Source: Chroococcopsis sp964623815 (GTDB lineage Bacteria > Cyanobacteriota > Cyanobacteriia > Cyanobacteriales > Microcystaceae). Taken from it: 52,410 nucleotides of DNA. Made by a program: the position numbers and the translations under genes. This document shows, one piece after another, positions 1 to 7,741 of this stretch. The first letter of the stretch is position 1. Every line of letters starts with the position of its first letter. The DNA is taken from positions 1 to 52,410 of the forward strand of contig CAZUVR010000029.1 in NCBI GenBank assembly GCA_964623815.1, written 5' to 3'. Under the pieces are notes generated by a model, which saw nothing but the letters and a program-made list of their open reading frames with translations, was not told the origin of the DNA and made no database searches.

Positions 1-1
1 G

Positions 2-1279
2 GTAGGAAGTCTTGTCAACCTCGATAATCCCGATAATTATGATTGGCGTGATAGGTGTCCACCGATGCAAAAACCGATAGTGGCCGGAAGCAGATTAAAA
101 TGGAGTCCCGAGAAAACGATGCAGATGGCTCAGAATCTCTACGAAGGGGGATATATCACTTACATGAGGACGGATTCAGTTCACCTAGATCCCCAGTTCC
201 GCGCTACCGTTAGAGCCTGGCTACAGGACAAAGATCCCCAAAACGTACCGATCAAAACCACTACCCACCGGGGAACCAAAAATGCTCAGGAAGCACACGA
301 GGCGATTCGCCCCACCGATATTCGTAAATCATCAACCGAGTTGAAAGCCGAGATCGGTGCCGATGAATTCGAGCTTTATCTGTTAATCTGGCTCAGAACC
401 GTCGCCAGTCAATGTAAGCCCGCGCAACTACTAAAATCTCCTATAATCACGCGATCGGGAAGCGTTTTTTGGGAGGCGAGGGGGCAGGTAGTTACCTTCG
501 CCGGTTACGCGAGATATGGTCAAGATTTCAGTGCCGATTCGGTTCTGCCGCAGATGTCACCAAAACAACAATTGAACCTGGCTGGGGCGGCTCACGAGAA
601 GAAACAGACACAACCCCCGCCACGCTATACAGAAGCAAAATTAGTTCAGCAGATGGAGCGCAAAGGAATCGGCCGCCCCTCCACATTCGCCCCTACGGTA
701 AAAACCTTGAAGGAGAGAGGTTATGCCGAAGTGGTCAAACGCCAACTACAAGCCACGAGCCTCGGGTTAGAAGTGGACGTTTTCTTAGGGAAAACCCTAC
801 CAGAGTTATTAGAAGCAGATTTTACAGCGGGGATGGAGGATAAATTAGATGCCATAGCCAACGGTAAGGAAAACTGGCAACGCTATATCATCGCTTGGAA
901 CGACGATTATTTCCGGGATGCCCTAGAGAAAGCCTTTAAGATTGTTAACGCTCAATCTACGGGCAAACTCGGGGCGAAAATTACCTCGCCCTCGAACCGG
1001 GCCGGTAAAGAATCAAAAATCGATTGTCCGGGCTGCGGGGGAAAAATGCTCGAAGTACCTTCTAAATCCAAGAAGTTACACAAAGATCATTTTCTGAAGT
1101 GTCCGGGTTGCGAAACAGTAATGTTTTATAACAAGTGGCACAAAGGTTGGGAATTACCCCTCGATACTAAAACGAATGATGTCTCTGCCCCTCGCTCATC
1201 CCCAGCTATGACTCCTCATGTCTGTCCGGTATGCGGAGAGAAGTTAGGCGTGAGGGAGTATGATACCAAATCCGTTTGA
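2..1279 (+). CDS. topA: Type IA DNA topoisomerase (TopA-like), 5' end outside window, 3' end disrupted
   Basis: Type IA topoisomerases relax negative supercoils through a tyrosyl-DNA intermediate. The active-site block ITYMRTDS lies at about 160-185, followed by the conserved QEAHEAIRPT block and the GIGRPSTFAPT block. The frame stays open to the left edge, so the gene starts outside the window; the first in-frame ATG is at 65. The 21 codons before it lack the PF-x-TST-LQQ segment expected just upstream of SRLKWSPEKT, so the central part may also be damaged. C-terminal CxxC zinc ribbons are present (IDCPGCGG, LKCPGCET), but the last one, starting HVCPVCGEKL, is interrupted after VREYD by a TIR element that supplies the stop codon. 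The lost tail is still readable at 1426-1551. It may be a still-active truncated enzyme or a decaying extra copy. Confidence 0.85.
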   Translation, partial: VGSLVNLDNPDNYDWRDRCPPMQKPIVAGSRLKWSPEKTMQMAQNLYEGGYITYMRTDSVHLDPQFRATVRAWLQDKDPQNVPIKTTTHRGTKNAQEAHEAIRPTDIRKSSTELKAEIGADEFELYLLIWLRTVASQCKPAQLLKSPIITRSGSVFWEARGQVVTFAGYARYGQDFSADSVLPQMSPKQQLNLAGAAHEKKQTQPPPRYTEAKLVQQMERKGIGRPSTFAPTVKTLKERGYAEVVKRQLQATSLGLEVDVFLGKTLPELLEADFTAGMEDKLDAIANGKENWQRYIIAWNDDYFRDALEKAFKIVNAQSTGKLGAKITSPSNRAGKESKIDCPGCGGKMLEVPSKSKKLHKDHFLKCPGCETVMFYNKWHKGWELPLDTKTNDVSAPRSSPAMTPHVCPVCGEKLGVREYDTKSV

Positions 1280-1409
1280 CCTAGTAACCTTTTACAAAAA
1301 AGGGAGTAGGGAGTAGTGAGTAGGCAGTCAGGATAAATATGCTCGACTCCCGACTCCCGACTCCCGATTCCCAATCTTTATAAGTAGCCTTTGACAACAG
1401 GATTTAGTA
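1264..1409. mobile_element. MITE-like element with TA ends and GGGAGTC arrays
   Basis: A non-coding element of about 146 bp. The left end reads TACCAAATCC and the complement of the right end reads TACTAAATCC; both then continue into similar TTTGA/GTCAAA and CTAGTAA/CTACTTA motifs. Each arm carries degenerate GGGAGTN heptamers, in opposite orientation, so the whole unit can fold on itself. The bounding TA dinucleotides fit an IS630/Tc1-mariner type TA target, though the exact duplication cannot be proven here. It interrupts the reading frame of the topoisomerase C-terminal zinc ribbon. It encodes no transposase, so it would depend on one elsewhere in the genome. Confidence 0.7.
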
Positions 1410-1425
1410 TGAGAAGGAGGGATAG

Positions 1426-1551
1426 AAAAAGCGGATGCTCGTCTGTTCCTCAGGCAAAGCCAGAACCGATCCCAAACACAAAGATGTGGCTTATTTCGAG
1501 TCTAAGAACGTTTTCTGGTCAAAAAAGTACGGCGAACTGCCCCTCGTTTAA
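1426..1551 (+). pseudogene. Detached C-terminal zinc-ribbon fragment of the upstream topoisomerase gene
   Basis: This frame reads KKRMLVCSSGKARTD and continues through KHKDVAYFES to a TAA at 1549, which is the normal tail of cyanobacterial TopA-like C-terminal ribbons. It fits directly onto the interrupted CPVCGEKLGVREYD end of the upstream gene. It is separated from it by the element at 1264-1409 and preceded by an in-frame TAG at 1423. A run of five A residues at 1426-1430 is one short of what would connect the preceding Asp-Arg codons, so a one-base deletion probably followed the insertion. There is no start codon or ribosome binding site, so it is not expected to be translated. Confidence 0.75.
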
Positions 1552-1552
1552 G

Positions 1553-2326
1553 CTATAGTCCGGCTGTGGTTTGCGAGAATAAGGCGGCGAAATCCGTCGT
1601 GATGACCGCATCGGGATGGTTTTCTGGTTTGGAGATCACATCGAAAGCTTTATTTCTGGCGCTCGGTTCTACTAGAGCCATCTTAACTACCTCGGCTACA
1701 TCCGCTCTCGGAATCGAGGAGGGAATACCGTTAGGGGGGGTGGTTAGAAGAGTATCGTTCTTACCGACAATCAATTCTCGTTTACCTCCGGGTGAGTCCA
1801 GTAATCCCCCCGGGCGAACGATGGTGTAATCGATTCCCGACTCGATTAAATACTGCTCGGCTTTTCGTTTCCAGATCAAGATATTACCGTTGCCGATGCG
1901 ATTGAGGTGATAATCCTCGATCGTTCCGCCCATCGAGCCAATGAGTACGATATGGTTAACCCCCGCAGCCTTAGCCGCATCGATCTGATTTTTCTGCCCT
2001 ATCCAATCCACTTCCTCGGGCATACCACCGAGTTCAAATTCAAATTCGGGCCTTTCTCCAGGGAGGGGTGGTTTTTTCAGCTTCGGCATGGCACTGGTTA
2101 GAATCACCAGAGCATCACAACCGGCGAGGGCAGTTTCCAAGCTTTTTCGAGCGCCAATATCGCCGAAGAAGAATTTCTCATCCGAACCAAATAGTTCTAT
2201 AACTTTATCTTGCGAGCGGGCGAAGCCAAAGGTTTCAAACTTATCTTTTTCTTGTTGTAGTTTTTGGAAGACGAGAGAGCCGGTCTTACCCGTCGCACCC
2301 GTCACGAGAACTTTCTTAACGGTCAT
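1553..2326 (-). CDS. NAD(P)-binding SDR-type oxidoreductase (atypical SDR, NmrA-like)
   Basis: A 257-residue soluble protein with a Rossmann fold. The N-terminal VLVTGATGKTG gives the GxxGxxG dinucleotide-binding motif of atypical short-chain dehydrogenases, and IVRPGGLLD followed by IPRADVAEVV is the typical second half of NAD(P)H-binding NmrA/a5-type proteins. It resembles the plant and cyanobacterial proteins annotated as 'NAD(P)H-binding' whose substrates are mostly unknown. The start was placed at the ATG before TVKKVLVTG, because the upstream hydrophobic extension lies outside the Rossmann fold. It lies 78 bp downstream of a LysR gene on the same strand and may be its target or operon partner. 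It is convergent with the topoisomerase fragment, with one base between stop codons. Confidence 0.8.
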   Translation of the reverse strand: MTVKKVLVTGATGKTGSLVFQKLQQEKDKFETFGFARSQDKVIELFGSDEKFFFGDIGARKSLETALAGCDALVILTSAMPKLKKPPLPGERPEFEFELGGMPEEVDWIGQKNQIDAAKAAGVNHIVLIGSMGGTIEDYHLNRIGNGNILIWKRKAEQYLIESGIDYTIVRPGGLLDSPGGKRELIVGKNDTLLTTPPNGIPSSIPRADVAEVVKMALVEPSARNKAFDVISKPENHPDAVITTDFAALFSQTTAGL

Positions 2327-2404
2327 ATATGTTTTAATGTTAATTATGATTGAAAGGGCTATCTGTTTCATAGCAAAATCCTAACTTCTGGGCAACTCGA
2401 TTCA

Positions 2405-3376
2405 TTAAATGCCCGGTAAGAATTTAAAAGCCTTCTTATCAGAATAGGTTGCCCCCCGGCTTTGACAATCATGGATACCCATCCAATCGGCATCCCCGAA
2501 ACGCCCCGTTAAAAACTCCGTAAATAATTTCACCGTAACGGAAAGATGTCGGTTAGTAGGATAAATGGCAGACAGGGAGAGAGAGCCGACCTCACAATCA
2601 TTTAAAATACGGCAGAGACTACCCCTGACTAATTCACACGCGACCAAAAAACTCGGTAGTATAACGATTCCTAGTCCATTGAGAGCGGCTCCTTTTAACA
2701 CTTCACCATTATTGGAGCAGATGGCACCCTCGACGGGGATGGTATACTCTTCGCCCTCCCTTTTCAATTTCCATACATTGCCGGTAGTTTGATAGCCATA
2801 GTGTAAGCAGGAATGCCCCCGCAAATCCTCCGGATGAACCGGAACCCCGCGCTTTTCTAAATATGAGGGTGAGGCGCAGGGTATGAGTTCGATCTCGGCC
2901 AGGCGATGAACCACTAAAGAAGCCGACTCGGGAGGAACAGCTACGCGGATAACGAAATCGAAACCTTCACTGATCGGATCGATCAGGCGATCGTCGAGGG
3001 TTAATTGCACCCGCAAGCCCGGATAACGACTCATAAAATCCGTTACCGCCGGGGCCACGTATAACACGCCGAAAGACATGGGGGCGTTCACCCGGAGAAT
3101 TCCCGTCGGTTCTTTATGATGTTGGGAGAGGGCTATTTCTGCCTCGGCCAGATCGCTCAAAATAGTTACGCACCGCTCATAAAAAGCAACTCCGGCGGTG
3201 GTGGGAGTCACCAAACGGGTACTGCGATGGAAAAGTCTCACCCCCAACCCCTTTTCTAAATTGATCACCAGTTTGTTAACCGCCGAGCGAGATAATCCCA
3301 TATCCCGGGCCGCTCCGGCAAAGCTACCCGTTTTCACCACCTCGGTAAAGGCTCTTAGGCTCTCAAACTTATCCAT
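2405..3376 (-). CDS. LysR-family transcriptional regulator
   Basis: A 323-residue LysR-type regulator. Residues 1-60 form the winged helix-turn-helix (AFTEVVKTGSFAGAARDMGLSRSAVNKLV), followed by a linker helix and a periplasmic-binding-protein-like effector domain with the usual 'GILRVNAPMSFG' opening. It belongs to the CrgA/TtdR-like branch common in proteobacteria and patchy in cyanobacteria; it is not NdhR/CmpR. The SDR gene follows on the same strand and the double-CDGSH gene diverges from it across 168 bp, so either could be regulated. The effector is unknown. The C-terminus (after about residue 295) is longer than usual and carries no recognisable motif. Confidence 0.88.
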   Translation of the reverse strand: MDKFESLRAFTEVVKTGSFAGAARDMGLSRSAVNKLVINLEKGLGVRLFHRSTRLVTPTTAGVAFYERCVTILSDLAEAEIALSQHHKEPTGILRVNAPMSFGVLYVAPAVTDFMSRYPGLRVQLTLDDRLIDPISEGFDFVIRVAVPPESASLVVHRLAEIELIPCASPSYLEKRGVPVHPEDLRGHSCLHYGYQTTGNVWKLKREGEEYTIPVEGAICSNNGEVLKGAALNGLGIVILPSFLVACELVRGSLCRILNDCEVGSLSLSAIYPTNRHLSVTVKLFTEFLTGRFGDADWMGIHDCQSRGATYSDKKAFKFLPGI

Positions 3377-3544
3377 ACCAACCTATTGTCAATTATTGAG
3401 AAACAATCTGTCCATAAAATACTATATTGTCTTTTTAAAAGAATCAATACATAATACAACTAACGAGATCGCTATGAATGCAGAGCGAAAGCGATCGCGC
3501 TTATATAAGTCAAGAGTAAATATTATTAACAAGGAGAAAATCCC

Positions 3545-3781
3545 GTGGATCAACCTATCATTGCTGATAAAAAACCCATTGTTGTTGAACTTGAATCTGG
3601 TGATTATTGGTGGTGTACCTGTGGAGCCTCGAAAAATCAGCCTTTTTGTGATGGTGCCCACAAAGGTAGCGGCTTCACTCCCTTAAAATTCACCGTCGAG
3701 GAAACCAAAAAAGTGGCTCTATGTGCCTGTAAACACACGGCCAATCCTCCTTTTTGTGATGGCAGCCACGCCGGGTTATAG
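3545..3781 (+). CDS. Double CDGSH iron-sulfur domain protein
   Basis: A 78-residue protein with two CDGSH-type 2Fe-2S motifs: CTCGASKNQPFCDGAH at about 24-39 and CACKHTANPPFCDGSH at about 60-75. Each supplies the three-Cys, one-His ligand set of the mitoNEET/CISD fold, so two clusters per chain are expected. Bacterial members are small soluble electron-transfer or redox-sensing proteins without assigned partners. Translation starts at GTG 3545, supported by an AAGGAG ribosome binding site at 3531-3536. It diverges from the LysR gene and a HIP1 octamer lies in the shared upstream region (3491). Confidence 0.88.
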   Translation: MDQPIIADKKPIVVELESGDYWWCTCGASKNQPFCDGAHKGSGFTPLKFTVEETKKVALCACKHTANPPFCDGSHAGL

Positions 3782-3829
3782 TCCCCATATTTGAGACAAT
3801 ACCCTCAATACTTGACATTTGCTCTCACC

Positions 3830-3953
3830 GGCGGTTAATCCTTGTCTAACCTATTTCCGCCTTACGACTATCGGGGGCTTTCCCCCCGGTAAATGTTTCG
3901 GGCTTTAAATCTCGATATTCTGGGCTTTATTAGAATGACAAGGGTTAACCGCC
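3830..3953. repeat. Terminal inverted repeat element (about 124 bp)
   Basis: The 17-nt arm at 3830-3846 (GGCGGTTAATCCTTGTC) is matched in inverted orientation, with one mismatch, at 3937-3953 (GACAAGGGTTAACCGCC). The interior is non-coding and contains a G-run/C-run hairpin around 3873-3888. It sits between the convergent CDGSH and acs genes. It could be a MITE or a large bidirectional terminator; no target duplication was identified. Confidence 0.6.
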
Positions 3954-3969
3954 GCTATGGGCGGTTTTA
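3947..3969 (+). terminator. Probable terminator hairpin between CDGSH gene and acs
   Basis: Stem AACCGCC (3947-3953), loop GCTATG, stem GGCGGTT (3960-3966), then a T-rich stretch TTAGTTT. It lies 19 bases beyond the end of the convergent acs gene and could serve either strand. It shares its left stem with the right arm of the 124-bp inverted repeat. Confidence 0.5.
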
Positions 3970-3984
3970 GTTTAACTCAGACTT

Positions 3985-5955
3985 TTAAGCACCTTCACGC
4001 AATTTATCGAGAACCGATCGATCTTCTAAAGTAGAAGTATCTCCCGAGATTTCCCCTCCTGCGGCGACGGTACGTAGAAGACGACGCATGATCTTACCGG
4101 AGCGAGTTTTCGGCATCACATCGGTAAAACGAATTTCCCCAGGGCGGGCGATGATACCGATTTCTTTAACCACGTGTTCTTTTAACTCCTTGGCTAACTG
4201 GTCACTCGGTTCATAATCCCCTTCTAAAGTGACGAAAGCGAAAATCTCTTCACCTTTAATCTCATCCGGTTTGCCCACCACCGCAGCCTCGGCTACAGAA
4301 GGATGAGAGACTAAAGCCGATTCGATTTCCATAGTACCGAGACGGTGGCCCGATACACTGATTACATCGTCCACGCGGCCCATCACCCAGAAATAACCAT
4401 CCTCATCCTGCCGACTACCATCACCAGCAAAATAAAGATAGTGCCCGTCTCTCGGGGCTATATGCTCCCAATAGGTTTGACGGAAACGCTCGGGATTTTT
4501 ATACACAGTACGCATCATACTCGGCCAGGGGTGCTTGATCACCAGATAACCCCCCTCGTTAGTACCCACCGGATTACCGTCTAAATCCACCACTTCGGCA
4601 ACGATACCCGGGAAGGGGAGAGTAGCGGAACCGGGTTTAGCGGCTATGGCACCGGGTAAAGGTGTGATCATAATTCCCCCCGTCTCTGTCTGCCACCAAG
4701 TATCGACTATGGGACAGCGCTCTTTACCGATAACCCGGTAATACCACATCCACGCCTCGGGGTTAATCGGTTCACCCACTGTACCGAGTAAACGGAGAGA
4801 CGATAAATCCCGGGCGTTGGGTAACTCTTCACCCATTTTGATGAAGGCGCGGATGGCGGTAGGTGCGGTGTAGAAAATGTTAACGCGGTATTTCTCGATA
4901 ATGTCCCAGAAACAACCCAAGTTAGAGGGGCGAGGTACGCCTTCGTACATAACCGTAGTAGCGCCGTTAGATAGGGGCCCGTAGACGATATAACTATGAC
5001 CGGTAATCCAACCCACGTCAGCAGTACACCAGTACACATCCGTCTCTCTCAGGTCAAAAATCCATTTGGTGGTCATGTGGGTGTAGAGATTATAACCGCC
5101 GGTGGTGTGTACGACACCTTTTGGTTTGCCGGTAGAGCCGCTAGTGTAGAGGATGAATAGCATATCTTCGCTGTCCATCGGTTCGGCGGGGCAATCGGCG
5201 GAGGCGGTTTTCTGTAGTTCGTGCCACCAGTAATCTCTTCCCTCAATTACGGTGACGGGTTCTTTAGTGCGCTGCACCACGAGAACTTTTTCTACTGTGG
5301 GGGCACCGTTATCGGCTAGGGCTAAATCTACCTGTTCTTTGAGGGCGACGATTTTATCCTTACGGAAACCTCCATCGGCTGTGATTACTAGTTTCGCTTC
5401 CGCGTCGTTGAGTCTATCTCTCAGGGCATCGGCACTGAAACCACCGAAGACGACACTATGAGCCGCACCGATACGGGCACAGGCTAACATCGAGATGGCG
5501 GCCTCTGGAATCATGGGCATATATATCCCAACTCGATCGCCTTTCTGTACTCCTAAGTCTTTGAGTACGTTGGCCATTTGGCAGACTTCCCGATGTAATT
5601 GCTGATAGGTGAGGGTGCGGGTATCGCCGTTTTCTCCCTCCCAGATGATGGCGGCTTTGTTCCGGCGCGCTGTGGTCAGGTGACGATCGATACAATTATA
5701 GGAGATATTGAGTTTACCGCCGATGAACCACTTGGCTACCGGAGGTTGCCAATCTAATACCTGCGTCCATTTCTCGAACCAGTGCAGTTCTTTCTCTGCG
5801 AGTTCGGCCCAGAAAGCCTCGGGGTTGGCTTTGGCTTTCTCATATAGTTGCTTGTATTCTTCTAGGCTCTTGATCTGAGCCTGTGCGGAGAACTGGGGCG
5901 GGGGGTTGAAAAGTCGATTTTCGTGTAGGACTGATTCGATCGTAACTTCTGCCAT
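3985..5955 (-). CDS. acs: Acetyl-CoA synthetase (AMP-forming)
   Basis: A 656-residue enzyme, the normal length for Acs. It activates acetate with ATP to acetyl-AMP and then acetyl-CoA in the cytoplasm. Visible hallmarks are the N-terminal acetyl-CoA synthetase cap (FWAELAEKELHWFEKW), the P-loop-like YTSGSTGKPKGVVH, the DTWWQTETGG substrate-pocket motif, and the C-terminal PKTRSGKIMRRLLR with the catalytic lysine that is the usual acetylation target. The ATG at 5955 gives the canonical N-terminus MAEVTIESVL. It stands alone, with 233 bp of non-coding sequence upstream. Confidence 0.97.
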   Translation of the reverse strand: MAEVTIESVLHENRLFNPPPQFSAQAQIKSLEEYKQLYEKAKANPEAFWAELAEKELHWFEKWTQVLDWQPPVAKWFIGGKLNISYNCIDRHLTTARRNKAAIIWEGENGDTRTLTYQQLHREVCQMANVLKDLGVQKGDRVGIYMPMIPEAAISMLACARIGAAHSVVFGGFSADALRDRLNDAEAKLVITADGGFRKDKIVALKEQVDLALADNGAPTVEKVLVVQRTKEPVTVIEGRDYWWHELQKTASADCPAEPMDSEDMLFILYTSGSTGKPKGVVHTTGGYNLYTHMTTKWIFDLRETDVYWCTADVGWITGHSYIVYGPLSNGATTVMYEGVPRPSNLGCFWDIIEKYRVNIFYTAPTAIRAFIKMGEELPNARDLSSLRLLGTVGEPINPEAWMWYYRVIGKERCPIVDTWWQTETGGIMITPLPGAIAAKPGSATLPFPGIVAEVVDLDGNPVGTNEGGYLVIKHPWPSMMRTVYKNPERFRQTYWEHIAPRDGHYLYFAGDGSRQDEDGYFWVMGRVDDVISVSGHRLGTMEIESALVSHPSVAEAAVVGKPDEIKGEEIFAFVTLEGDYEPSDQLAKELKEHVVKEIGIIARPGEIRFTDVMPKTRSGKIMRRLLRTVAAGGEISGDTSTLEDRSVLDKLREGA

Positions 5956-6132
5956 AGTTTTATCTGCATAATTTCCTCTGCACTTTAGATTATCCTGTGT
6001 AGTGGGCTACAGTTCACCTGAGGGGATAATTTTTCACGATTACCCGCGCCCACAAGGTAACGCTAGTCTTTAATATCAATACAGCCGGAATCATTTCGAT
6101 TGTCAAGATAAAGTCAAGCAAAAACAAAAAAT

Positions 6133-6156
6133 CTATAGATTACTCTATAGATTACT
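6133..6156. repeat. Two tandem copies of a 12-bp unit
   Basis: CTATAGATTACT is repeated directly at 6133-6144 and 6145-6156, 33 bp downstream of the apcD stop codon in the acs/apcD intergenic space. The function is unknown; it may be a slippage product or part of an AT-rich 3' region. Confidence 0.7.
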
Positions 6157-6188
6157 TATTAATACATGAGTATGTAATTAAAAAAGTT

Positions 6189-6674
6189 CTACGACATAGC
6201 CTGAATGATGTAATCAAAATAGGGAGCGGCCTCGGCAGCATCTTCTTGATTGAGAAGACCTAAAGCCGCATCTTTAAGACAGCGAATCGCCTCGATCATT
6301 CCTGGAACGGGAACATTAAGAGAGTTATACATCTCCTTAACACCGATTAAGCCGCTTTGTTCGATCGGCCCCTTATCCCCGGCGAGAATTCCGTAGGTAA
6401 CGAGACGGAGATACCAACTATAATCCCGGAGACATTGATTATATTGGCGTTGTCCGTAAGCGTTACCGCCTGGCGCTCTATAATCGGGACGTTTTTTAAA
6501 CAATTGCTTTTGAGCCTGGTCAACGATTTTTTTATCATTTTCGCTCAGAGTTTGAGCGATACGGATACGTTGAATACCTGTTTGTAAAAATTTCTGGATA
6601 CCCATCAGCTCGCCACTGCTGGGATACCGGAGTTCGTCATCGGCTTTGAGAATAACTTGACTAACTACGCTCAT
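6189..6674 (-). CDS. apcD: Allophycocyanin alpha-B subunit ApcD
   Basis: A 161-residue phycobilisome core subunit that carries one far-red phycocyanobilin and acts as a terminal energy emitter, mainly towards photosystem I. The start MSVVSQVILKADDELRYP matches ApcD rather than ApcA. The globin-like fold and chromophore segment QYNQCLRDYSWYLR, with the bilin-binding Cys, are intact, and MYNSLNVPVPGM is typical of the family. The ATG at 6674 was chosen over one four codons upstream because it restores the conserved N-terminus and length. As in other cyanobacteria it is a single gene away from apcABC. It diverges from the slipin gene across about 157 bp. Confidence 0.95.
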   Translation of the reverse strand: MSVVSQVILKADDELRYPSSGELMGIQKFLQTGIQRIRIAQTLSENDKKIVDQAQKQLFKKRPDYRAPGGNAYGQRQYNQCLRDYSWYLRLVTYGILAGDKGPIEQSGLIGVKEMYNSLNVPVPGMIEAIRCLKDAALGLLNQEDAAEAAPYFDYIIQAMS

Positions 6675-6831
6675 ACTATCACGCACAATCTGATAACATT
6701 TTGTAGTTTAACTTAACCGGTGCCCGGGGATCTAAACCGGATCATCCCTGTAATTTTAATTAAGGTTTCTCCAGTAGCCGAGGCGCAAAAGCTAGAATCA
6801 GAGTAGTTCGCTCCCTTATGGAGGGCTGTAT

Positions 6832-7650
6832 ATGGAAATCTTCGCACCGATTATAATTTTTCTCGGCGTATTGGGATTAAGAGGCTTTAAACTCGATCGA
6901 GAATATCAAAGGGGTGTCATATTCCGACTCGGCCGCTACAGTTCTATTAAAGGCCCCGGGCTGTACTGGACGATACCCTTCATCGACCAAAAATCGCAAT
7001 TAGACATCCGCACTAAAACCGTTGACATCGCCCCACAAGAAACCGTCACCGCTGACAGCGTAACCATTAAGGTCAATGCCGTACTCTACTATCGCATCAT
7101 CGACCCGGCAAAAGCGATCAATAAAGTAGAAAACTACCAAGTAGCGGTTTATCAAGCCGCGATGACTACCCTTAGAAATGTAGTCGGTCAGAATATCCTC
7201 GACGACGTACTGCAAAACCGCGATAAGATCAACCACACGGTCCAGATGATAGTGGATGAAATTACCGAACCCTGGGGCATAGATATAGAGCGCGTCGAGA
7301 TGAAAGATGTGGAGATACCCACCTCGATGCAGAGGGCGATGGCGAAAGAAGCCGAAGCCATCAGGGAAAAACGCGCCCGAATAATTAAAGCCGAAGCCGA
7401 ACAGGAAGCCTCGTTTAAACTCTCCCAAGCGTCTAAAGTAATTATGGATAACCCAGCGGCTTTGGAATTGCGACGTTTACAGATGATGACGGAAATAGGC
7501 GCGGAGAACAATACAACTACGGTAGTGATGATACCCTCCGATTTAGTAACCCTTTCCAAACAGTGGTCAGAAAAACTGCAACAGAATGAAGACGATAGGA
7601 GACAGGCCCATAACGGCAACCTTAATAAGGAAACCACTATTAATTATTAA
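6832..7650 (+). CDS. SPFH/Band 7 slipin (stomatin/prohibitin-like) membrane protein
   Basis: A 272-residue SPFH-domain protein. A hydrophobic N-terminal anchor (MEIFAPIIIFLGVLGLRGF) is followed by the Band 7 core (REYQRGVIFRLGRY, GPGLYWTIPFID, DIRTKTVDIAPQ), then a helical coiled-coil region rich in Ala and Glu (AKEAEAIREKRARI) and a polar tail. Such proteins oligomerise as rings or microdomains on the cytoplasmic face of the plasma or thylakoid membrane and scaffold proteases or transporters. The short N-terminal hydrophobic segment and length fit bacterial slipin. No NfeD partner gene is adjacent. It is monocistronic or loosely linked to hemF, 91 bp downstream; a short palindrome with a T-run (7659-7679) follows it. 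Confidence 0.9.
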   Translation: MEIFAPIIIFLGVLGLRGFKLDREYQRGVIFRLGRYSSIKGPGLYWTIPFIDQKSQLDIRTKTVDIAPQETVTADSVTIKVNAVLYYRIIDPAKAINKVENYQVAVYQAAMTTLRNVVGQNILDDVLQNRDKINHTVQMIVDEITEPWGIDIERVEMKDVEIPTSMQRAMAKEAEAIREKRARIIKAEAEQEASFKLSQASKVIMDNPAALELRRLQMMTEIGAENNTTTVVMIPSDLVTLSKQWSEKLQQNEDDRRQAHNGNLNKETTINY

Positions 7651-7741
7651 TTTATCTTGCGATCGATCGCCTCTTTTTTAAACCAGCCCGAATGAGAGTG
7701 ATAATATAAAACGCTGATTGTCTTCCAGTTAATTAAGTATT

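Noticed and set aside
469..843. Overlapping plus-strand frame within the topoisomerase
   Set aside because: It is out of frame with the clear TopA motifs and has no family match.
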